From: JASSUD01 sp031963445 | GTDB taxonomy: Bacteria > Pseudomonadota > Gammaproteobacteria > Burkholderiales > Burkholderiaceae | Assembly (NCBI GenBank): GCA_031963445.1 | Contig: JASSUH010000001.1 | Location: 744,001-808,000 of the forward strand | Direction of reading: 5' to 3' | Length of the DNA: 64,000 nucleotides | Notes under the pieces: model-generated | What the model saw: only the letters and a program-made list of their open reading frames with translations | Databases searched by the model: none | Told to the model about the DNA's origin: nothing | Shown: positions 25,495 through 34,900 of the stretch, piece by piece | Layout of the letters: each line of letters begins with the position of its first letter | Numbering within the stretch: position 1 is the stretch's first letter | Program-made: the position numbers and the translations under genes

Positions 25495-25977
25495 ATGTTT
25501 GATGCAATAATCGAAGCACCATTTGGAAAAGTTGGAATTCGCTTAGACCCCACGGCTAATTTAGTGCAGGAAATTGTTTTTGTTCCCCCTTCAATGCGCA
25601 CGATAGGGCCACATCAGCCACTTACAAAGCGCGTGGCGCAGCAGCTTGAGCGTTATTTTGTACAGCCTGATGCCACCTTCGATTTACCCCTGGCCGAAGT
25701 AGGTAGCTCTTTCCAGCGTCGTGTTTGGCAAGCGATTAGTCAAATTCCATTAGGTGCGGTATCTACTTACGGTGGCGTTGCTAAGTCATTGGGCAGTGGG
25801 CCACGTGCTATCGGGCAGGCCTGTGGCTCAAACTTTTTTCCATTGGTGATACCTTGCCATCGGGTTGTGTCATCTACTGGCATGGGTGGTTTTGCTAAGC
25901 GTGCGGATAACGATTATTGGCTGTCGATAAAACGCTGGCTGCTGGCGCATGAGGGTGTGGCGGGGTATGCCCATTAA
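25495..25977 (+). CDS. ogt: Methylated-DNA-protein-cysteine methyltransferase
   Basis: Repairs O6-alkylguanine by moving the alkyl group to its own cysteine. The 160-residue product contains the active site PCHRVV (after LVIP), the helix-turn-helix region FQRRVWQAISQIPLGAVSTYG and the DNA-flipping Arg in GPRAIGQACGSN. ATG 25495 has AAAAGGAG eight bases upstream; a TTG 30 bases earlier is ignored. Its 3' end overlaps the xerD start. Confidence 0.93.
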   Translation: MFDAIIEAPFGKVGIRLDPTANLVQEIVFVPPSMRTIGPHQPLTKRVAQQLERYFVQPDATFDLPLAEVGSSFQRRVWQAISQIPLGAVSTYGGVAKSLGSGPRAIGQACGSNFFPLVIPCHRVVSSTGMGGFAKRADNDYWLSIKRWLLAHEGVAGYAH

Positions 25978-26938
25978 AACCAACAATCTTGCCGATAAAG
26001 ATCAACCTCAGAGCGCTGATGTCCAGGCGACGTTAATGCAATCCCCGCTATACATAGCAAGCTGCGCTGTTATCGAAATGTTTAGCGATGCGATGTGGCT
26101 TGAGCATGGTTTAGCGCGCAATACGCTAGATGCTTATCAACGTGATTTGCAGCTCTTCGCTAAATGGCTCGCTGCTGATGACAAAAGCTTAGAAAAAGTG
26201 ACTGAAGTCGAATTACTGGAATATATGGCTGCGCGTGGCAACGGCAAAGCGACTTCATCGAATCGTAGGCTCTCTGTCTTTCGACGCTTTTATGGATGGG
26301 CGCTACGTGAGCAACGAATTGCCACTGACCCCACCTTAAAAATTACGGCTGCGCGCCAACCCCTGCGTTTGCCAACGACTTTATCCGAGGCCCAAGTTGA
26401 GGCTTTACTAAACGCCCCCAATATCAATACCCCGCTTGGATTACGCGATAAAACGATGCTTGAACTCATGTACGCGAGTGGTTTGCGTGTCTCTGAGCTG
26501 GTTACGTTAAAGACGGTAGAAATTGGTTTTAATGAAGGGGTGGTGCGTGTTTTAGGTAAAGGTGCGAAAGAACGTCTAGTCCCTTTTGGCGAAGAGGCGC
26601 GTAGTTGGTTAGAGCGCTATCTGCGCGAGGCAAGGCCTGCTTTGCTGCGCTCACGCATGGCCGATGCTTTTTTTATTACGGCTCGCGCAAGCGGTATGAC
26701 CCGTCAACAATTTTGGAATTTAATCAAACAATACGCGAGGCGAGCGGGTATTCACGCACCTTTATCTCCGCATACGCTGCGCCATGCGTTTGCTACCCAT
26801 TTACTTAATCATGGTGCTGATTTGCGAGTCATTCAATTGCTGCTAGGTCATGCCGATATATCCACCACACAAATTTACACGCATGTCGCTCAAGAGCGCT
26901 TGAAAGTGTTGCATGCAAAGCACCATCCTCGTGGCTAA
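25967..26938 (+). CDS. xerD: Tyrosine recombinase XerD
   Basis: XerD, with XerC, resolves chromosome dimers at dif. The 323-residue product has the N-terminal SAM-like core-binding domain (FSDAMWLEHGLARNTLDAYQRDL) and the catalytic domain with Arg in YASGLRVSELVTL, Lys in VLGKGAKERLVP, HTLRHAFATHLLNHGADL, and GHADISTTQIYTHV with the Tyr nucleophile. It overlaps ogt by eleven bases. Compared with typical XerD it has about 25 extra N-terminal residues, so a later ATG (26036) may be the true start. Confidence 0.92.
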   Translation: MPIKTNNLADKDQPQSADVQATLMQSPLYIASCAVIEMFSDAMWLEHGLARNTLDAYQRDLQLFAKWLAADDKSLEKVTEVELLEYMAARGNGKATSSNRRLSVFRRFYGWALREQRIATDPTLKITAARQPLRLPTTLSEAQVEALLNAPNINTPLGLRDKTMLELMYASGLRVSELVTLKTVEIGFNEGVVRVLGKGAKERLVPFGEEARSWLERYLREARPALLRSRMADAFFITARASGMTRQQFWNLIKQYARRAGIHAPLSPHTLRHAFATHLLNHGADLRVIQLLLGHADISTTQIYTHVAQERLKVLHAKHHPRG

Positions 26939-26990
26939 AAAAACGTTTAGCTTGACCCACCCTCTCTTTTTCTGGAACACCTTTGCGCGA

Positions 26991-27037
26991 ACATCAAAGT
27001 AAAGGCGCTGATGCGCTTGCCACCTTTACTTTGATGT
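26991..27037. terminator. Inverted repeat after xerD
   Basis: A perfect 15-base stem, ACATCAAAGTAAAGG with CCTTTACTTTGATGT, with a loop of 17 bases that can itself pair (GCGC-TGAT-GCGC). T-run is poor, so it may be a bidirectional terminator or a leftover repeat. Confidence 0.65.
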
Positions 27038-27085
27038 TTCTTAAATATTTAAAAATTGGTGTGACAAACATGGATTTTTAGGCTG

Positions 27086-27487
27086 CTAATATACCTGGGT
27101 TATCACCTGGGTTGCTAAACCTGCGGCTATGCCCGCGCCTACTAGCAGTTTGCTTTTGAATGAGAGAGTCGCAGAGGCATCATTGGTGCAAGTAGTGATA
27201 GTTGCGTTTTGGCACTCAATAATTTCGTTATTGTCATCTTCTCCTACACCAGGAGGTCTCCCTCCTTTTCCTCCGCCTCCACCGCTTCTTCCACCTCTAC
27301 CTCCTCCTGCTTTAGCCACTACTTCTTTTCGTAGAGACTTTAGCCCGGCAAAAGAGGAACCTGTCTGACGAATACTAGAGTTGGTACTTGATGGAGGAGG
27401 AAGGGATACTGACTGACCCATTGAGGTTGGAGATGCAGAAGAGGGAAGAGTGGAGTTTGTAGGCAAGCCTAGGCCATTTATAGACAT
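27086..27487 (-). CDS. Orphan Ser/Pro-rich protein with Arg-Gly-rich tract and C-terminal helix
   Basis: A 133-residue protein of no recognised family. Residues 1-45 are rich in Ser, Pro, Thr and Asn without acidic residues. A tract GGGRGGRSGGGGGKGGRPPG (about 61-80) resembles RGG boxes of eukaryotic RNA-binding proteins. Next come an acidic patch EDDNNE, two Cys and a hydrophobic C-terminal segment (LLVGAGIAAGLATQVIT). A clear GGAG ribosome site precedes the ATG. The layout is shared in style with the genes at 4726, 5541 and 7890. Host-directed function is inference. Confidence 0.68.
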   Translation of the reverse strand: MSINGLGLPTNSTLPSSASPTSMGQSVSLPPPSSTNSSIRQTGSSFAGLKSLRKEVVAKAGGGRGGRSGGGGGKGGRPPGVGEDDNNEIIECQNATITTCTNDASATLSFKSKLLVGAGIAAGLATQVITQVY

Positions 27488-27775
27488 TGAATTCTCCTTA
27501 TAAAGCTTGGGGTATGAGTTTTATTGCACCTTTGCGTAAAAATTTCCATCAAAACTACCGTTAGTTTTTGAGGAGAAATAGTAAGATGCGCAAGATTTCT
27601 GATGGAGAGTTTAGGAGACCGCTTAATTGGCAGAGTAGGGCAATACGAATTAATGTGAGGTCGGCCGAAACAAAGGTAAGTGCGATGTTTTTAAATTTAT
27701 CTCGTGTTTTGGTATGGTATGACGCTGTTTTCGCTTTATTCGGCGTTGCCTAACCTTGATTTAAACGAGGAATTC

Positions 27776-28378
27776 ATGATTTATCTAAGTATTGTGGTGC
27801 TGGCTTATTTACTGGGTTCTGTGTCGTTTGCGGTGGTCGTAAGCGCTGCTCTGCGTTTATCTGACCCGCGTACGTATGGTTCAAAAAATCCAGGCGCAAC
27901 CAATGTGCTGCGCAGCGGTAATAAATTAGCTGCAGTTCTTACCCTGCTTGGGGATGCAGCTAAAGGGGTGTGTGCGGTGTGGTTGGCTAAAAAGCTTGGT
28001 CACTATTATGGAGCTGGCGAATTAGCGGTAGCCTTAGCAGCTTGCGCGGTATTTATCGGCCATTTATATCCGATATTTTTCGGTTTTAAAGGTGGCAAAG
28101 GAGTGGCGACAGCAGCCGGTGTGTTGTTTGCGATTCATCCGTTGCTTGGACTTGCTACCGCCATCACTTGGTTGACAGTAGCGTTATGTTTTCGTTATTC
28201 GTCATTGGCGGCATTGAGTGCAGCTTGTCTGGCCCCGCTTTACCAGATTTGGGTAGCAGGCATTGGGCCGGTTTCCATCGCGGTGATAGTGATTAGTCTT
28301 TTATTGATATATCGCCACCGCTCGAATATCCGCAAGCTGCTAGCGGGCCAAGAGGGTCGGCTGGGAGAAAAGCGGTAA
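27776..28378 (+). CDS. plsY: Glycerol-3-phosphate acyltransferase PlsY
   Basis: PlsY uses acyl-phosphate to acylate glycerol-3-phosphate, the first step in phospholipid synthesis. The 200-residue product from ATG 27776 (CGAGG upstream) has about five membrane segments and the PlsY motifs GSVSFAVVV, SKNPGATNVLRSGNK and FKGGKGVATAAGVL. An upstream in-frame start at 27704 would add a hydrophobic lead without a ribosome site. The stop is nine bases from the convergent dacB stop. Confidence 0.95.
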   Translation: MIYLSIVVLAYLLGSVSFAVVVSAALRLSDPRTYGSKNPGATNVLRSGNKLAAVLTLLGDAAKGVCAVWLAKKLGHYYGAGELAVALAACAVFIGHLYPIFFGFKGGKGVATAAGVLFAIHPLLGLATAITWLTVALCFRYSSLAALSAACLAPLYQIWVAGIGPVSIAVIVISLLLIYRHRSNIRKLLAGQEGRLGEKR

Positions 28379-28387
28379 TCGTTGCAG

Positions 28388-29875
28388 CTATATTGCCTGC
28401 TGATAAACCCATTCCAAGAGCGCATCGTGCGCTGCTTGTCCATCCTGAGCGCGAGGGCTGTTAATAAAACTGACGACGGTATAGGTACGCCCATTTTTAG
28501 CGACCACATAGCCTGCTATCGCTCGCACTTTATCCAGCGTGCCGGTTTTAATGCGAGCATTGCCTGCAATGGGTCGATAAGTCAGTCGTTCGCGCATCGT
28601 GCCATCTACGCCGACAATCGGCAGTGACGTCATAAAGGCTTGCGCTACTTTGCTGGTATTGGCCTGACGTAACAACCTAGCCATTGAATAGGCGCTGATG
28701 CGCTCTTGACGAGAAAGTCCGGAGCCATTTTCAAGTATCAACTCCGGCATCTGCAGCCCACTTTTCTGTAACCAGCTTTTGACCGTGCGTGCGGCGTTTA
28801 CTGTAGTGGCAGGGGTTTTGCCATGCGTGGCACCGATCGTTAAAAAGAGATTACGTGCCATCGTGTTGTTTGAAAACTTATTAATGTCATGCACGATATC
28901 CGTCAGCGGTAAGCCTTTGTATACCGTGATCAGTCGCGCGAGCTTAGGCACGGGAGCTTCACGCACGCGGCCTTTAAAGGTGCTGCCCGTTTGCTGCCAT
29001 AAAGCGAGAAAGCCCCCTGAGAAAAAAGAAGTATGGTCGAGAGTGGCCACCGCTATGTCATGGATCCCACAACGCAGAGGATAACTCCCGGTGAAAACAG
29101 CGTGCATCACGCCATTTGCTTGTTGAGTAAAAGTAGGTAACGCCTGTGCGTGGGCGCGTGCAAGAGCGTCACACGGCTTTTGACTGGCCTGCAACGTATT
29201 GATGATTTGCAATTGAGCCAGGGCCGGTTTCACATTGATCTCGACTTGCTGATTTTGCTGGCCAATCTGCGGCGTAAGCGTAAAGATTAAAGATTTGAAG
29301 GCGTACAGAAGTGGGTCAGGACCAACGTTATAAGGGGCCCGAGGAGTTCGATCAAATCTCGAAAGATGGCGCGTAGAAGGCGAAAAATATCCCTTATCAA
29401 GAACTAAATCACCCTCAATCGAACGAATCCCTGCCTGATGAATTTGGTCGACAAATTGAATCAACGTTTCAGGTACAAGCTTAGGATCTCCTGTGCCGCG
29501 AATATATAAATTACCGCGCAAGATCCCATCTTCTATAACCCCGTCTGTATAAGCGCTGGTGCGCCAACGAAATTGATCGCCTAACATCGATAAGCCAGCA
29601 TAGGTTGTCACGAGCTTCATAGTCGAAGCGGGAGACATGGATTTTTTAGCGTTGAGCGCAACGATGGGGGTTGCCTGATCAAGGCGTGTAACAAGAACGC
29701 TAACAGCTGACAAAGGTATGTGTGCACGTTGTAATTTGGCACGCACCTGTGCCGGCAGCTTGCTGGAAGGTGTAAAAGCTGAAGCAGGCCGAGCTTGTGC
29801 ATAAGGCATGCTTAACACGTTGGCGATAAGCCATGACCCTATACTGACGAGGAGTGCGCGAAGAGTGAGGCGCAT
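28388..29875 (-). CDS. dacB: D-alanyl-D-alanine carboxypeptidase/endopeptidase (PBP4-type)
   Basis: A periplasmic penicillin-binding protein that trims or cuts peptidoglycan cross-links. The 495-residue product has a signal peptide (to about AQARP) and the three active-site motifs: SPASTMKL with the nucleophile Ser, FSNNTMA as SxN, and RIKTGTLDKVRA as KTG. The long insert between the first two motifs is typical of the DacB class. It is divergent from the efflux operon. Confidence 0.94.
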   Translation of the reverse strand: MRLTLRALLVSIGSWLIANVLSMPYAQARPASAFTPSSKLPAQVRAKLQRAHIPLSAVSVLVTRLDQATPIVALNAKKSMSPASTMKLVTTYAGLSMLGDQFRWRTSAYTDGVIEDGILRGNLYIRGTGDPKLVPETLIQFVDQIHQAGIRSIEGDLVLDKGYFSPSTRHLSRFDRTPRAPYNVGPDPLLYAFKSLIFTLTPQIGQQNQQVEINVKPALAQLQIINTLQASQKPCDALARAHAQALPTFTQQANGVMHAVFTGSYPLRCGIHDIAVATLDHTSFFSGGFLALWQQTGSTFKGRVREAPVPKLARLITVYKGLPLTDIVHDINKFSNNTMARNLFLTIGATHGKTPATTVNAARTVKSWLQKSGLQMPELILENGSGLSRQERISAYSMARLLRQANTSKVAQAFMTSLPIVGVDGTMRERLTYRPIAGNARIKTGTLDKVRAIAGYVVAKNGRTYTVVSFINSPRAQDGQAAHDALLEWVYQQAI

Positions 29876-29885
29876 ATGTATTGAG

Positions 29886-29975
29886 TTATAGAAAAAACAA
29901 TGCTTTTATAGCTGCTTTGGCGCGTTCCTCTGGAATGCCAAGGGCGATAAAGGCAGAGTATACTTCAACGTGCAT
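29886..29975 (-). CDS. Small ORF, possible truncated remnant, upstream of dacB
   Basis: A 29-codon frame begins at ATG 29975 with GGAGG seven bases upstream. The peptide includes SAFIALGIPEERAKAAIKAL, which resembles the first helix of DUF1640-type coiled-coil proteins (a pattern of Ala-Gly-Ile-Pro-Glu-Glu-x-Ala). It ends abruptly ten bases before the dacB start codon. It could be a truncated gene, or a leader peptide coupled to dacB. Short length limits confidence. Confidence 0.35.
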   Translation of the reverse strand: MHVEVYSAFIALGIPEERAKAAIKALFFL

Positions 29976-30193
29976 TGCAATTTCCTCCGCAGTGCTCCGA
30001 CGATACGCCCTTAGATAGACTGTATCTGGTGAGCGTCGCGTAAGCCAAAAACAGTGTTATGCTTTCCAACTTCGCATTTGCGCTGCCTGGGTCGATGCTT
30101 GGTGTTTGTGATTTACAGCGCTTTCTTAAGTCAGTATTAAAGGCGACAAAATCATAGCGCTGTAAAAATTACCCGCTGCCAGCATATAATTCA

Positions 30194-30284
30194 TGCCTCC
30201 CTTGGTACCCTTGCACCTCCTTGCCGTACTAAATGTACTGTCTGCGTCGGCGTAAGGCCGCTAGGAAAATCCTAAACAGGTTCT
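30194..30284. repeat. Family B palindromic repeat, copy 3
   Basis: Arms CCTCCTTGCCGTACT and AGTACTGTCTGCGTCGGCG-type sequence with right outer end CCTAAACAGGTTCT. The left outer end is degraded. It lies in the 670-base gap between dacB and the efflux operon; the rest of that gap (29980-30190 and 30285-30485) holds no gene I can support. Confidence 0.82.
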
Positions 30285-30486
30285 TACATTCAATCAACTA
30301 TCCATAAATGATAGCGAGTGGAATCAGAAGAAAAAGTAGTTCGTTTGGGTAAGCTTCTATACAAGCCTGTTTAGTTGGTACTAATAAGCTATTAATAGCA
30401 CCACGCATCAAATTTTTTCTGATGATTTATTCAGTGCATTCGCTACTGCCTGCTTTTCAGGCAAGTGATATAAATTTAGGTTCTAC

Positions 30487-30522
30487 CTAAGGAAAGCCTG
30501 CAGCAGGCTTTCCTTAGTTTTT
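30487..30522 (+). terminator. Strong intrinsic terminator in the efflux operon leader
   Basis: CTAAGGAAAGCCTGC pairs perfectly with GCAGGCTTTCCTTAG and is followed by TTTTT, ending only 24 bases before the acrA-type start codon. No forward gene lies upstream that would need a terminator, since dacB runs the other way. It may be an attenuator, or the end of a small RNA made from 30285-30517. Confidence 0.85.
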
Positions 30523-30546
30523 GATAGATAAAAAAGAGGTCGCTAT

Positions 30547-31746
30547 ATGCGCATCGATTGGATTTCTTTACGTTGGGTCGCGGCAGTGTCAGTCGCGGCT
30601 GGGCTATTGGCCGCTTGCCAAAAAAAACCATCAGCACCACCGCCGCAAGTTCCAGAAGTGGGCGTCGTCGCAGTGCAATCGCAAACTGTTCCCGTGATGA
30701 TTGAACTACCAGGACGCACATCCGCTTATTTAGTGGCTGAAGTGCGTGCACGCGTAGATGGCATTGTGCAATCGCGTGAATTTAAAGAAGGTAGTGAGGT
30801 AAAAGCTGGGCAGCTTTTGTATAAGATTGACCCGGCTTTTTACAGCGCGCAACTGGATAGCGCGAAAGCAGGTTTGATGAAAGCGCAGGCTAATTTGATT
30901 GCTGCTAATGCACAAATTGCACGCTATAAAAAACTGATCAAAGCCCATGCCATCAGTCAGCAAGATTACGATAACGCGGTTGCAACCCACGCTCAGGCAA
31001 AGGCAGAAGTCGCAGCGGGTAAGGCATTGGTCAAAACCGCGCAAATTCATCTTGACTATACCTCGGTGGTTTCTCCCATCTCCGGACGTATTGGTAAATC
31101 GTTCGTGACTAAGGGCGCGTATGTGCAGGCTAGTCAAGCTACTTTGTTTGCGACTGTACAGAAGTTTGATCCCATTTATGTTGATGTTGCGCAGGCGAGC
31201 ACGGAGTTATTGCGTCTGCGTCGAGAGCTTGCACAAAGCGAGCAGAAGGTGAGTGCTGACGCTGTGAAGGTCAGCCTGGCGTTAGAAGATGGCACGCGTT
31301 ATCCACTGCAAGGTAAATTGCAATTCTCGGACATTACCGTCGATCCAACTACAGGAACGGTTGGATTGCGGGCGCTCTTTGCTAACCCCAAACAAGAATT
31401 ACTGCCAGGCATGTTTGTGCGCGCTCATTTAGAAGAAGGCGTCCATCAGACAGTAGCAGTACCGCAAATCGGGGTCACGCATGATGCAAAAGGGCAGCCT
31501 GTAGCACTGATTGTCGATGCAGACAATAAAGTAGCGCCGCGCCCACTAGTCACCGTACGGACTTTTAAAGATCAATGGTTGGTATCGAGTGGCTTGCAGC
31601 CTGGCGATAAAGTCATCGTCGAAGGATTACAAAAAGTGCAGCCTGGTATGACGGTTAAAGCGGTGCCTGTAGCTGCTGCCAGCAACCCTGCAACAACTAT
31701 TAAAAAAGCCAGCGCATCTGATGCAACATCAGGCACTAAAGCCTAA
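30547..31746 (+). CDS. RND efflux periplasmic adaptor (membrane fusion protein)
   Basis: The AcrA/MexA-type subunit that links an inner-membrane RND pump to an outer-membrane channel. The 399-residue product is a lipoprotein (lipobox LLAAC, Cys24). It has the biotinyl-lipoyl half motifs (VRARVDGIVQSREFKEGSEV, YTSVVSPISGRIG) around a helical hairpin, then beta-barrel and membrane-proximal domains (DPTTGTVGLRALFANP, LLPGMFVRAHLEEG). A half-copy of a family A repeat separates it from the pump gene. No regulator gene of the acrR type is adjacent. Confidence 0.94.
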   Translation: MRIDWISLRWVAAVSVAAGLLAACQKKPSAPPPQVPEVGVVAVQSQTVPVMIELPGRTSAYLVAEVRARVDGIVQSREFKEGSEVKAGQLLYKIDPAFYSAQLDSAKAGLMKAQANLIAANAQIARYKKLIKAHAISQQDYDNAVATHAQAKAEVAAGKALVKTAQIHLDYTSVVSPISGRIGKSFVTKGAYVQASQATLFATVQKFDPIYVDVAQASTELLRLRRELAQSEQKVSADAVKVSLALEDGTRYPLQGKLQFSDITVDPTTGTVGLRALFANPKQELLPGMFVRAHLEEGVHQTVAVPQIGVTHDAKGQPVALIVDADNKVAPRPLVTVRTFKDQWLVSSGLQPGDKVIVEGLQKVQPGMTVKAVPVAAASNPATTIKKASASDATSGTKA

Positions 31747-31798
31747 CCAGCCTTTCATGGCGCTTTATATAGAAAGCTAATCCAGCTTGCTATATTTA

Positions 31799-31897
31799 AG
31801 AACCTGTTGATGTACATGTTGGGGTGACGAAGGAACCCCAACATAGCTACCGATCACCTCTCAACTCTCTCCTCTTAGAGATCGTGAGCAGGTTCTT
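31799..31897. repeat. Family A repeat, half copy, inside the efflux operon
   Basis: Ends AGAACCTGTTGATGTACATG and AGATCGTGAGCAGGTTCTT are present but only the right core arm (GTTGGGGTGACGAAGGAACC) remains, so the big hairpin cannot form in full. It lies in the 238-base gap between the adaptor and pump genes. Loss of one arm may preserve read-through. Confidence 0.85.
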
Positions 31898-31984
31898 CAG
31901 ATTAGAAACACAGCAAAGCAAGTTAGAGCTTTGCTCTTTTTTATTAATAATTAGCTTGGCAGTGCAGCAAAGGAGCTGTTTTTT

Positions 31985-34900
31985 ATGGTCAGATTTTTTA
32001 TTGATCGCCCGATTTTCGCGTGGGTGCTCGCTATCATGCTGATGCTAGCGGGTGCGCTTGCGATTCGCACTTTGCCGGTCACTCAATATCCATCTATTGC
32101 CCCTCCTTCTGTGCAAATTAGCGCGTACTATCCCGGCGCTTCGGCCAAGACAGTAGAAGACACGGTAACGCAGGTGATCGAACAGCAGATGAATGGTTTG
32201 GATCATCTGCTCTATATGTCTTCAGACAGTGATAGCACGGGTAGCGTTGAAATTACGTTGACCTTTTCGTCAGGCACTGACCCTGATGTGGCGCAAGTTC
32301 AGGTGCAAAATAAATTGCAATCTGCGGTTCCGCTGCTTCCTAGCGCTGTGCAGCAGCAAGGGCTAAAAGTCAAAAAATCAACCGGCAGCTTTTTGATGGT
32401 GCTCGCCTTCGTGTCGGCTGATGGCAAGATGGACAAATATGACTTGGCCAATTATGTCGCGTCCAATGTTCAAGATACGATCAGCCGTGTCAATGGAGTA
32501 GGTAGCGTCTCGCTGTTCGGCTCGCAGTATGCGATGCGGATTTGGCTCAATCCTGACAAGCTAACAAGTTATAACTTAACTCCCGTCGATGTTAAAAATG
32601 CGTTAAGTGCTCAAAACGTACAAATCGCCGCTGGACAATTAGGCGGTATGCCTGCTGTAGCAGGTCAACAGCTTACCGCAGCGATTACCGAATCAACCTT
32701 GCTCAATACCCCTGCGCAATTTGCGAAGATTGTGCTGAAAGCCAATCGAGATGGGTCACAGGTGCGTTTGGGTGATGTTGCTCGAGTTGAATTAGGGGGT
32801 GAGGATTACAGTTTTGATAGTCGTTATAACCGCGCCCCGACCGTTGGGGTTGGGATTCGCTTAGCCACCGGTGCTAACGCATTGCAAACGGCCAAATTGG
32901 TACGCGAGCGGATTGACGAATTATCAAAATACTTCCCTGCTGGCTTAGTCGTTAAATATCCGTATGACATTACGCCTTTTGTCAAACTGTCTATTCATGA
33001 AGTGATCAAAACCCTCTTTGAGGGCATTGTTTTGGTTTTCTTAGTGATGCTGCTGTTTTTGCAAAATTGGCGCGCGACGTTAATTACGACGATTGCTGTG
33101 CCAGTCGTGTTACTGGGCACTTTCATTGTGATGGCAGCGACTGGCTTCTCGATCAACACGCTGACGATGTTTGGTTTAGTGCTGGCGATTGGCTTGTTAG
33201 TTGACGATGCGATTGTGGTGGTTGAAAACGTCGAACGGGTGATGGCTGAGGAAGGGCTATCGCCGCGTGATGCCACGCGCAAAGCGATGGATCAGATCAC
33301 CGGGGCGTTAGTGGGCGTGGCGCTTGTTCTGTCGGCTGTATTTGTGCCGATGGCGTTTTCTGGCGGCGCGGTGGGTGCGATTTATCGACAGTTCTCTTTG
33401 ACTATTGTGTCAGCGATGGTGCTCTCGGTATTGGTCGCCCTGATTTTGACGCCGGCTTTATGCGCGACGCTACTCAAGCCGATTCCAAAAGGGCATCACG
33501 AAGAGAAAAAAGGATTCTTTGGTTGGTTTAATCGCACCTTTGAGCGTAGCCGAGATAAATATCAGAGGGGCGTGAAGAAAGTGCTCGCCCATCGCAAAAT
33601 TGCCTTCGCTGTCTACGCAGGCATTATTCTGGTATCGGGTTTGTTATTTGTTAGATTGCCCACTTCGTTCTTACCGGAAGAAGATCAAGGCATTCTGTTT
33701 GTCTTGGTACAAACCCCTCCTGGCTCGACGCTACCTCGCACGCAGAAAGTGCTCGATGAAGTGACTGATTATTTCCTAGATACAGAAAGCAAGGTAGTGG
33801 AATCAGTCTTTGGCATTAGCGGCTTTAGCTTTGCTGGTAGTGGCCAAAATGCAGGTATTGCCTTTGTGAAACTCAAAGATTGGAAAGTACGGCATGCGCC
33901 TGATATGAAGGCACAGGCGCTTTTGAAACGTGCTTTTATGCATTTTTCGCAAATTAAAGATGCGGTGGTTTTCCCACTCAACCCGCCAGCCATCATGGAG
34001 CTAGGTCAAGCCGGTGGGTTTGATATGAAGCTGCAAGATCGGGGAGGGCTTGGGCATGACGCACTGATGCAAGCGCGCAATCAGTTACTGGGTATGGCAG
34101 CGCAAAACCCAATTCTGTTCCAAGTGCGCCCAAATGGCTTAGAAGATACCCCGCAATTTCATGTCGAGATTGATCGGGAAAAAGCGAGTGTGTTAGGGGT
34201 GTCGTTGACCGAGATTGACCAAACCTTCTCGCTTGCCTGGGCTTCGTCATACGTCAATAACTTCCTGGATAAAGACAACCGCATTAAAAAGGTCTTATTG
34301 CAAGGTGATGCGCCTTATCGGATGAATCCAGAAGACATTCATCGTTGGTATGTACGTAATACGCAAGGGGATATGGTGCCGTTTTCGGCGTTTGTTAAAA
34401 CCAGCTGGACTTCTGGCTCACCTAAGTTAGAGCGTTATAACGGTGTCCCGTCAGTGCAAATACAAGGTGCGGCAGCACCTGGTAAAAGCACGGGTGACGC
34501 GATGCAAGAAATACAAAATCTAGCTGCCAAATTACCCCCAGGAATTGGCTATGAGTGGACCGGTGTTTCTCTGCAAGAAAAACTTTCCGGCTCACAAGCG
34601 CCATTGCTTTATGCGATTTCTATCTTGGTCGTGTTTTTGAGCTTGGCTGCTTTATATGAAAGCTGGTCGATTCCGTTTGCCGTTATTTTGGTGGTGCCGC
34701 TTGGGATTATTGGTGCGTTAGCAGCCACTGCGTTACGTGGCTTATCTAACGATGTTTACTTCCAAGTGGGTTTGTTGACGACAGTGGGTTTAGCTGCCAA
34801 AAATGCGATTTTGATTGTTGAATTTGCTAAGCATTTACAAGCGCAAGGAAAAAGCGCGTTGGACTCTGCACTTGAAGCGGCCCGTTTACGCTTACGCCCA

